Assembly: GCA_050942695.1 (NCBI GenBank)
Contig: JBMNNU010000199.1
Location: 1-6,093, forward strand
DNA length: 6,093 bases
Origin: JBMNNU01 sp050942695
Lineage (GTDB): Bacteria; Chloroflexota; UBA6077
Direction: 5' to 3'
Under the pieces are notes generated by a model. The model was not told the DNA's origin. It worked only from the letters and a program-made list of their open reading frames with translations, and did no database searches. This document shows positions 1 through 5,243 of this stretch, piece after piece. Numbering within the stretch: the first letter of the stretch is position 1; every line of letters starts with the position of its first letter. Made by a program: the position numbers and the translations under genes.

Positions 1-22
1 TCCCATGGTGTTTTTCATTGTG

Positions 23-58
23 TTTTTTTTTTTGGTGGGGGGTCCGCCCCCCCCCCAC
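23..58. repeat. Homopolymer block T11-G6-C10 with G/C fold-back
   Basis: A run of 11 T (23-33) is followed by GGT, 6 G (37-42), TCCG and 10 C (47-56). GTGGGGGG at 35-42 can pair with the C-run and the following AC around a short loop, in several slipped registers. The T-run lies on the wrong side of the hairpin for an intrinsic terminator on the + strand, and on the - strand the hairpin would be followed by A. The stretch is unlike the rest of the window and sits at its extreme left end, so it may be sequencing or contig-edge noise. It could also be a genuine simple-sequence tract, or the T-tail of a terminator whose stem lies outside the window. Confidence 0.6.
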
Positions 59-82
59 TCCAGATTATACGTTGGTTTTCCT

Positions 83-111
83 TTAGCAATCTGCGTGGTC
101 TTTGATATACT
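83..111 (+). promoter_or_regulatory. Candidate housekeeping sigma promoter for the cluster
   Basis: TTAGCA at 83-88 (4 of 6 to TTGACA) and TATACT at 106-111 (5 of 6 to TATAAT) are separated by exactly 17 bases. TGA at 103-105 supplies the TGn of an extended -10 element. Transcription would begin near 118, giving a leader of about 30 bases before the GTG at 148. The stretch is locally AT-richer than the coding DNA. This is pattern matching only; the consensus used by the host's sigma factor is unknown. Confidence 0.45.
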
Positions 112-132
112 GCTCGCGGTCTTGAACATTTT

Positions 133-138
133 AGGAGA
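133..138 (+). promoter_or_regulatory. Ribosome binding site deciding the GTG start at 148
   Basis: AGGAGA lies 9 bases upstream of GTG 148, an ideal spacing, and this supports the non-ATG start. GGTCT at 118-122 could pair with AGACC at 136-140 and cover part of the site, but a 5-bp stem with a 13-base loop is weak and I do not claim it is regulatory. Confidence 0.7.
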
Positions 139-147
139 CCTTTTATT

Positions 148-1554
148 GTGGACAACGACAACGACATCTATTTTTCCAAAACAGGCTACGCGTTGAATCA
201 TCAGAAGGGCGAGATCATCGCCGCTCTAATGGTCACGGCCGGCGCCGCTCTGCTGGCGCTGGCACCTTCAACGCTACTTTCCATCCTTGCCCTGCTGGTA
301 ATGGTAGCCGGACTGGCTCTCCGCCCCGGCCTAGGGCTGCCTTTGCTCGCGCTTTCCCTACCCTTCTACCTCTTTCCCAAACAACTTGGGGGCATGGCCT
401 TCTCTATGCCCGAACTGATCCTGGTTGCCAACCTGATGGGAGCCTTTTTTTTCGCCATCCACCAACGATGGAACGGATGCAAGCAGCCTCTATCCAACCT
501 GTCGACGCATCTCGACATGCCTATCGCGTTGTTTCTGGTAGCAGCATTGCTCTCGCTCCTTGCAAGCGAAGTGCTGCGGGTGAGCCTGCGCGACCTCCGC
601 ACCTTGATTCTGGAACCGATCGCAGCCTTTTACCTAGCTGCATGGTTTCTACGTGACAGGCGGGACATATCGCGTTTACTTTTCGCCCTGCTGCTGGGAG
701 GCTTCGCCGCAGCGGGGTTGGGGTTATACCAGTACCTGTTTACCGACCACGTTGTAGCCGTGGAGGGCGCCAAGCGTATGCTCGGCCCTTACCTTTCCCC
801 AAACCATCTGGGCTTATATATGGGGCGCACCATCCCCATCGCGCTAGCTCTGGGGCTGTTCGTTCCCCGGTTGCGATTGGTTGCCGCGCTGTCGGTAGGG
901 CTGTTAGCCGTCGCTCTCGGCCTCACCTTCTCGGTGGGAGCCTGGCTCGCCACCTTGCTTGCAGTCTGCGTCATCACGCTACTCTGGAAAAAACGGGCTA
1001 TCCTTGTCCTAGCAGCAGCAGTGGCGGCCCTCTCAGTTGCAGCTTTACCCTTACTGAGCATCGAGAGGGTCTCATCCCACTTCAGCATCACACGGGGTAC
1101 GAGCTTCATCCGGCTGCACCTCTGGCAGTCATCTCTCCAGATGGTTCGCGACCACCCGCTTCTGGGGGTTGGGATGGACAATTTCCTGTACCACTACCGG
1201 GGCAGCTACATAATGGAAGAGGCGGTAGCAGAGCCCAACTTATCTCACCCTCACAACATCGTGCTCAACTTCTGGCTGCAGATGGGGGTGCTCGGCATCA
1301 TCGCAACCGGGTGGTTACTGGTAGCCCTGGCTAGAAGCTGGCTCCACCTGTGGCGCGCGGCTTCGCAATCAATGGATAGGGCACTGCTGGCCGGGATCGC
1401 CGGGGCAATGGTAGATTTTCTGGCCCACGGAATGGTTGACAACTCCTATTTCCTGGTCGACATGGCATTCCATTTCTGGCTGCTGGCGGGTATGCTAGTA
1501 GCTATCGAAAAATGTTCGCAGCGACTCCTTTCTCCATCGGCGCAAATCGGGTAA
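148..1554 (+). CDS. O-antigen ligase/polymerase family membrane protein (Wzy/WaaL-like), first copy
   Basis: This 468-residue polytopic inner-membrane protein probably polymerises lipid-linked oligosaccharide repeats or transfers a finished glycan to an acceptor on the outer face of the membrane. About a dozen hydrophobic segments run from residue 23 to 453, after a hydrophilic N-terminus. Family signatures are LGPYLSPNHLGLY (212-224), FSVGAW (261-266), an Arg/Trp pair R322...W326, DHPLLGVGMDNF (335-346), HPHN (367-370) in the large extracytoplasmic loop, and HGMVDN (427-432). The order matches the Wzy_C (O-antigen ligase) domain, and the length is normal for the family. The second copy at 2622-4124 has SRGAW where this one has SVGAW, so Val263 replaces an Arg common in the family. 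The GTG start is supported by AGGAGA at 133-138. Eight T at 445-452 encode F100-F102. Polymerase and ligase cannot be separated by sequence, and the substrate is unknown. Confidence 0.88.
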   Translation: MDNDNDIYFSKTGYALNHQKGEIIAALMVTAGAALLALAPSTLLSILALLVMVAGLALRPGLGLPLLALSLPFYLFPKQLGGMAFSMPELILVANLMGAFFFAIHQRWNGCKQPLSNLSTHLDMPIALFLVAALLSLLASEVLRVSLRDLRTLILEPIAAFYLAAWFLRDRRDISRLLFALLLGGFAAAGLGLYQYLFTDHVVAVEGAKRMLGPYLSPNHLGLYMGRTIPIALALGLFVPRLRLVAALSVGLLAVALGLTFSVGAWLATLLAVCVITLLWKKRAILVLAAAVAALSVAALPLLSIERVSSHFSITRGTSFIRLHLWQSSLQMVRDHPLLGVGMDNFLYHYRGSYIMEEAVAEPNLSHPHNIVLNFWLQMGVLGIIATGWLLVALARSWLHLWRAASQSMDRALLAGIAGAMVDFLAHGMVDNSYFLVDMAFHFWLLAGMLVAIEKCSQRLLSPSAQIG

Positions 1555-1610
1555 ACTATGCCGGTTCTCTGGTTTATTAACTGCGGTTCTTCATCTACGT
1601 ACTGAGCATC

Positions 1611-1636
1611 GTGGGTCACCTAGCGGTGAATCCCAC
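1611..1636 (+). other. Bulged stem-loop upstream of the decarboxylase gene
   Basis: GTGGG (1611-1615) pairs with CCCAC (1632-1636), and TCACC (1616-1620) pairs with GGTGA (1625-1629), around a TAGC loop (1621-1624). A two-base AT bulge (1630-1631) lies on the 3' side. This gives 10 pairs, mostly GC. CCCCTAGTAAG follows instead of a T-run, so it is not an intrinsic terminator. It could be an mRNA stability or processing element, an RNA-binding site or a chance structure. It ends 26 bases before the first SD-like motif and does not cover it. Confidence 0.5.
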
Positions 1637-1662
1637 CCCCTAGTAAGCTGACCCGACCGCAC

Positions 1663-1674
1663 AGGAGACGGAGG
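1663..1674 (+). promoter_or_regulatory. Double Shine-Dalgarno deciding the TTG start at 1681
   Basis: AGGAG (1663-1667) and GGAGG (1670-1674) occur in tandem. The second is 6 bases from TTG 1681, where the encoded protein begins directly with the Rossmann strand MRIIVTGGAGFIG. The strong site probably compensates for the weak TTG start. Confidence 0.75.
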
Positions 1675-1680
1675 CAAACC

Positions 1681-2625
1681 TTGCGTATAATCGTTACCGG
1701 AGGCGCCGGTTTCATCGGTTCCCACCTTTGCGCACGCCTAATCGAGCAGGACCATCAGGTTATCGCCGTAGACAACCTGATCACCGGCTCCAAGCGCAAT
1801 ATCGCACACCTCTTAAATAATCCCGCCTTCACTTTTTTAGAGCACGATGTCTTGAAGCCCCTGGACCTTACAGCGGAAGCGATATTCCATCTTGCGAGCC
1901 CGGCTAGCCCCGAGGGATATATGGCCAACCCTCTGGAAACTGCACTGGCAAACTCTCAGGGGACCTATAACCTACTCGAGATGTCGAAAAGAAACGGCGC
2001 TCGATTCCTGATGGCGTCTACATCTGAGGCCTATGGCGACCCGCTTGAACACCCTCAAAAAGAAGAGTACTGGGGCCATGTGAATCCAGTGGGACCTCGC
2101 TCCTGCTATGACGAGAGCAAGCGCTTCGCCGAGGCGATCACGATGGTTTACGTCCGGAGCTTCTCTGTGGACGCCAGGATCATTCGCATATTCAACACAT
2201 ACGGCCCCCATTCCGACCCTCAAGATGGTCGCATCGTGCCTAACTTTATCACCCAGGCGCTCGCCGGCAAGCCGATTACGGTCTACGGCGACGGTAGCCA
2301 GACGCGCAGCCTCTGCTTCGTGGACGACCTGGTGGAGGGTATCATCGCTGCGATGTTCACTCGTGGGACCACAGGTGAGGTTATTAACCTGGGCAATCCA
2401 CAGGAGCACACAGTGCTGCAGTACGCCCACATCGTTCGACGATTGTGCAACTCCAACTCCCAAATCCAATTCCTGGAGCTTCCCCAGGATGATCCTACAA
2501 GGAGGTGTCCGGATATCTCCAAAGCCCGCTCGCTTCTTGGTTGGGAGCCCAGAATCGGGCTGGAAGAGGGGTTGAAGCGCACCATCGAGTGGTTCAAAGA
2601 GCTCGCGAAAGAGAATCCTAAATGA
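1681..2625 (+). CDS. UDP-glucuronate decarboxylase (UDP-xylose synthase)-like NAD-dependent SDR
   Basis: This 314-residue soluble extended SDR probably converts UDP-glucuronate to UDP-xylose and CO2 through a 4-keto intermediate, using bound NAD. The Rossmann motif GGAGFIG is at 7-13, and D31 is the expected acidic residue at the end of strand 2, favouring NAD. STSEAYGDP at 113-121 carries the Thr114/Glu116 pair, PVGPRSCYDESK (136-147) carries catalytic Tyr143 and Lys147, and VYGDGSQTRS (201-210) and DDPTRRCPDI (270-279) are substrate-binding motifs. The combination of YWGHVNPVGPRSCYDE and DDPTRR is characteristic of UXS enzymes and argues against dTDP-glucose 4,6-dehydratase or GalE, although a different UDP-sugar SDR cannot be excluded. 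The length suits bacterial UXS without an N-terminal extension. The protein starts at TTG behind a double SD. Its stop overlaps the next start (ATGA, 2622-2625), so a xylose- or pentose-containing glycan is implied. Confidence 0.85.
   Translation: MRIIVTGGAGFIGSHLCARLIEQDHQVIAVDNLITGSKRNIAHLLNNPAFTFLEHDVLKPLDLTAEAIFHLASPASPEGYMANPLETALANSQGTYNLLEMSKRNGARFLMASTSEAYGDPLEHPQKEEYWGHVNPVGPRSCYDESKRFAEAITMVYVRSFSVDARIIRIFNTYGPHSDPQDGRIVPNFITQALAGKPITVYGDGSQTRSLCFVDDLVEGIIAAMFTRGTTGEVINLGNPQEHTVLQYAHIVRRLCNSNSQIQFLELPQDDPTRRCPDISKARSLLGWEPRIGLEEGLKRTIEWFKELAKENPK
2609..2625 (+). promoter_or_regulatory. ATGA stop/start overlap with purine-rich pre-start motif
   Basis: ATG 2622-2624 overlaps TGA 2623-2625, a classic translational-coupling arrangement. 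The only SD-like sequence is AAGAGA inside AAGAGAATCC (2609-2618), so ribosomes finishing the decarboxylase probably re-initiate on the next gene. The same 10-mer precedes the overlap at 4121. Confidence 0.7.
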
Positions 2626-4124
2626 GTCAACCTCAGGGCAGCCGCTATCAGGCACCGTCGTTTGTTGGCTGGCTGCCCCAGCTATCATTCATCCAGTGGG
2701 TCGCCGTCTTCACCCTGGCGACGGTCATCGCGGTTCTACCCGGCATCTGGACGCTTCCGGGGCTCGTGGCGTTGATCGTATCGCTCCTGGTGCTGATCAA
2801 ACCGGAGGGGGGCGTCTACCTGCTTACGATGTCGATCCCCCTTGGCTACCTCTTGGAGGTCGAAGGCGACGAATTCTCAGTAACCCCTACGGAGATGATC
2901 ATCGGCTTGATGGTGGTGGGATGGGCGCTGAGGGCTTTTTCGAGGCGTAGGATCGTCATCCCGCCGACCCCTCTGCTGATTCCATTGCTCGGGATGCTGG
3001 CTATCGTCGCTCTCTCCATCAATTACGCAGCTTCCCCGGCCCTGACGATGAAAGAGACGCTCAAATGGGCTGAGCTGTTATTGGTTTACCTGTTCATCGT
3101 CTCCGAGATGGCATCGCTTCGCCACGTTCTCACCCTGCTGGTGCTGCTGTTACTAGGGGCGATCATCGAAGCCCTCATCGGATCGGTTCAGTTCGTTTTC
3201 AGCATGGGGCCGGAATTCTACTCGATAGGCCGTTTCATGAGAGCCTACGGGACCTTCGAACAACCCAACCCCTACGCGGGATACCTGGGGATGCTGATAC
3301 CGCTGGCGGTAGGCATCCTGCTGGCCTGGCCTGGGAAAAGGCTACGCAACTATACGTTGTTTGCCCTCGCCCTGGCGGTGGCGGCTGTGGGTATGAGTCT
3401 CTCGCGCGGCGCTTGGGTCGGGATCTCGCTGGCTTTGGTGATAATGATGGTATTTTGGAGCCATCGCACAAGGATCCTTTTGGCAGCCGGGATACTTGCG
3501 GCAACACCCTTAAGCGCCCTGGCTTTTCTCAATATTCTCCCTCCTGAACTGACCGCCCGCCTCGCAACAGTTTTTGACTACTTCCGATTCGTCGACGTTA
3601 CTCGGGAGGTCGTGACCCCCCAAAACTTCGCCGTCATCGAGAGGATGGCCCACTGGCAGGCTGCAATTAACATGATCGAGGCTCACCCCCTATTAGGTGT
3701 CGGCGCCGGGAACTACCCGGCAGTCTACGAGGCCTACTCAGTCGAGGGCTGGGATGAAGCCTTAGGACACGCGCACAACTTCTACCTCAACATCGCTGCA
3801 GAGACAGGGTTCGTTGGGCTGGCAACGTACCTTTCGATATTTGTGATAGCCTTGCTGCACAGCGTAAAGTGGCTTCTGCGCAGCTTCTCGGAGGGGCAAC
3901 CAGATCAGGCCGGCAGAGCCGCCGACCCCTACGCTGAGACCTTGCTGTGGCGTGGTATCCTTGTGGGCGTACTTGGGGCATTGATCGCATCCTGCATCCA
4001 CAATATGTTCGACAACCTGTTCGTACATAGTATGAGTATCCAGTTGGGAATGATCCTGGCGTTGGGCCAACTCTCCGCTATCGCGCTGGCTCGACCTGCA
4101 ATCCGGAGTCAAGAGAATCCATGA
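2622..4124 (+). CDS. O-antigen ligase/polymerase family membrane protein (Wzy/WaaL-like), second copy
   Basis: This 500-residue polytopic membrane protein has the same motif order as the first copy: YGTFEQPNPYAGYLG (209-223), SRGAW (261-265), ERMAHW (340-345), AHPLLGVGAGNY (354-365), HAHN (383-386) in the large loop, and HNMFDN (460-465). The SRGAW Arg262 and the His pair are intact, so this is the more canonical copy. About twelve hydrophobic segments span residues 26-487, with an extracytoplasmic loop at roughly 305-390 that is longer than in the first copy. A hydrophilic insert at about 422-440, before the last helices, is not seen in the first copy. The family acts on polyprenyl-linked glycans, as polymerase (Wzy) or ligase (WaaL); the two roles cannot be told apart here. 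It is coupled at both ends by ATGA overlaps, placing it in the same operon as the decarboxylase and the flippase-like protein. Confidence 0.9.
   Translation: MSQPQGSRYQAPSFVGWLPQLSFIQWVAVFTLATVIAVLPGIWTLPGLVALIVSLLVLIKPEGGVYLLTMSIPLGYLLEVEGDEFSVTPTEMIIGLMVVGWALRAFSRRRIVIPPTPLLIPLLGMLAIVALSINYAASPALTMKETLKWAELLLVYLFIVSEMASLRHVLTLLVLLLLGAIIEALIGSVQFVFSMGPEFYSIGRFMRAYGTFEQPNPYAGYLGMLIPLAVGILLAWPGKRLRNYTLFALALAVAAVGMSLSRGAWVGISLALVIMMVFWSHRTRILLAAGILAATPLSALAFLNILPPELTARLATVFDYFRFVDVTREVVTPQNFAVIERMAHWQAAINMIEAHPLLGVGAGNYPAVYEAYSVEGWDEALGHAHNFYLNIAAETGFVGLATYLSIFVIALLHSVKWLLRSFSEGQPDQAGRAADPYAETLLWRGILVGVLGALIASCIHNMFDNLFVHSMSIQLGMILALGQLSAIALARPAIRSQENP
4105..4124 (+). promoter_or_regulatory. 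ATGA stop/start overlap and SD before the flippase-like gene
   Basis: ATG 4121-4123 overlaps TGA 4122-4124. GGAG at 4105-4108 is 12 bases from the start, rather far, while AAGAGAATCC at 4111-4120 abuts it and matches the motif before the 2622 overlap. Translational coupling is the likely mechanism. Confidence 0.7.
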
Positions 4125-5173
4125 GCAATGACCAGGCATTAGCCGCAAGCGACACACCAGAAAACGGAGACGTATCCTCCATCCCTTTAGAGAAACGGTT
4201 CCTGGACATCCGCACACTCATCTCTTTCGGCGTGGCCTTCGCCATCCTGTACTTCGTATTCCGGCAGATGAACATCAACGTCCGGGAGATAGCCGGACAC
4301 ATTGCCTCGGCCAATCCGTTCTACTATATTCTGGCCTTGTTGATCTACTACTCAGCGTTTCTGGTGCGGAGTCTACGGTGGCGGATATTGCTGGAGAACG
4401 TCGGCTTAGACAACTCCAACTCGTCCCGGCCTCTGCCATCGATACTTGGCTTGGCGGAGATTATCTTCCTCTCCTGGTTCGCGAACTGCATCATGCCGGC
4501 CAAGCTTGGAGACGCCTATCGGGCCTATCTGTTGAAGCACAACGCTGACGTGTCTTTTTCTAAAACCTTTGGGACCATTCTGGCAGAGCGTATCGTCGAC
4601 CTACTGCTGACATTCGCGCTGTTGGCGTTAACGGGATACATTGCTTTCCGTGGGACTCTCCCGCCGATGGTGCTGACAGGTATGCAGGCATCGGTCGCCC
4701 TGGTAGTGGCAGTGATCTTCGGACTCCTGGCTATGCGTAACCTGGGATCGCAAATCCGAAGGTTGCTGCCCAAAAAGCTGCACCGCTACTACGGCTCGTT
4801 CGAAGAGGGGACCCTCGGTTCCTTCCAACAGCTCCCCTTAGTGCTGACCTATTCGACACTGGCATGGGTCATCGAGGCCGCCCGGCTCTACTTTGTGGTG
4901 CTGGCCCTCGGGCTGGGAGGGATCAGCTTCCCGATAGTGTTGTTCATAGCCATTGCCGCTTCCCTTCTCACCAGCCTTCCCGGAACTCCCGCTGGCCTGG
5001 GGGTTGTGGAGTCGGTTATCATAGGGATACTATTGCTCTCCGGAAATCTGGGCCTGGTTTCGGGGATCAACGAGAGCCTGGCGACCTCTGTAGCCATCTT
5101 AGACCGAACGATCAGCTACTGGAGCCTAGTGCTCTTTGGGATGATCGCCTACATCTTGACCAAGAAGAAGTGA
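4121..5173 (+). CDS. Flippase-like / LPG_synthase_TM (UPF0104) integral membrane protein
   Basis: This 350-residue membrane protein belongs to the group fused to MprF in lysyl-phosphatidylglycerol synthesis and also found alone in many glycan clusters (including AglD-type proteins of archaea), where a lipid-handling or flippase role is proposed. After a hydrophilic N-terminus (1-30), the signatures are SAFLVRSLRWRILLENVG (78-95), ANCIMPAKLGDAYRAYLLK (121-139), ILAERIVDLLLTF (153-165), SLPGTPAGLGVVES (285-298) and a final Arg-containing helix, LDRTISYWSL (327-336). About seven or eight hydrophobic segments are visible. There is no C-terminal aminoacyl-transferase domain, so it is not a full MprF. 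It starts at the ATGA overlap with the second ligase-like gene, which ties it to the same glycan pathway. The C-terminus ends KKK, and a -1 frame stays open for 24 more codons. The exact substrate is unknown. Confidence 0.87.
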   Translation: MSNDQALAASDTPENGDVSSIPLEKRFLDIRTLISFGVAFAILYFVFRQMNINVREIAGHIASANPFYYILALLIYYSAFLVRSLRWRILLENVGLDNSNSSRPLPSILGLAEIIFLSWFANCIMPAKLGDAYRAYLLKHNADVSFSKTFGTILAERIVDLLLTFALLALTGYIAFRGTLPPMVLTGMQASVALVVAVIFGLLAMRNLGSQIRRLLPKKLHRYYGSFEEGTLGSFQQLPLVLTYSTLAWVIEAARLYFVVLALGLGGISFPIVLFIAIAASLLTSLPGTPAGLGVVESVIIGILLLSGNLGLVSGINESLATSVAILDRTISYWSLVLFGMIAYILTKKK

Positions 5174-5243
5174 ACGTAAAGCTTAGGTCAACGAAATCAG
5201 CCAGAAGGCCACGATATTACGTACAGTTTCACAAGAAGAAATA
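5174..5243 (+). other. Short intergenic gap before the glycosyltransferase
   Basis: These 70 bases are AT-richer than the neighbouring genes and show no convincing hairpin, terminator or promoter. CAAGAAGAA occurs at 5161-5169, across the end of the upstream gene, and again at 5232-5240, where it forms the only purine-rich candidate ribosome site, three bases from ATG 5244. A weak SD and no in-frame ATG/GTG/TTG upstream after the TAG at 5184-5186 make 5244 the only sensible start. The -1 frame relative to the upstream gene is open throughout and stops at 5242-5244. Confidence 0.55.

Larger units (their letters stand above)
1555..1680 (+). other. Intergenic leader before the decarboxylase gene
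   Basis: This 126-base gap is the longest in the cluster. It contains no convincing gene or promoter: the best pair, TTAACT at 1577-1582 with TACTGA at 1600-1605, has a poor -10. It holds a 7-base direct repeat CGGTTCT (1562-1568 and 1584-1590, starts 22 bases apart, about two helical turns), a bulged hairpin (1611-1636) and a double SD. No T-run follows the hairpin, so readthrough from the upstream gene is expected. Confidence 0.6.

Noticed and set aside
37..58. Intrinsic terminator at the G/C hairpin
   Set aside because: The T-run is upstream of the stem on the + strand, and the - strand version would be followed by A residues, so neither direction fits.
5..196. 63-codon open frame at the left edge
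   Set aside because: It reads through the homopolymer block (FFF, PPPP), overlaps the promoter and the start of the first ligase-like gene, and has no ribosome site in view.
1558..1605. 15-residue mini-ORF (MPVLWFINCGSSSTY) before the hairpin, as a leader peptide
   Set aside because: There is no SD before its ATG, no run of one regulatory amino acid, and the following hairpin has no T-run to act as an attenuator.
1577..1605. Internal promoter before the decarboxylase gene
   Set aside because: TTAACT is acceptable as a -35, but the best-spaced -10, TACTGA, matches only two consensus positions.
1972..2688. 238-codon open frame on the - strand across the decarboxylase gene
   Set aside because: It lies almost entirely antisense to a well-supported SDR gene. 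Its translation has no recognisable motifs, and its openness follows from codon bias on the + strand.
4121..5173. Full MprF lysyl-phosphatidylglycerol synthase
   Set aside because: Only the membrane flippase-type domain is present. At 350 residues there is no room for the C-terminal aminoacyl-transferase domain.
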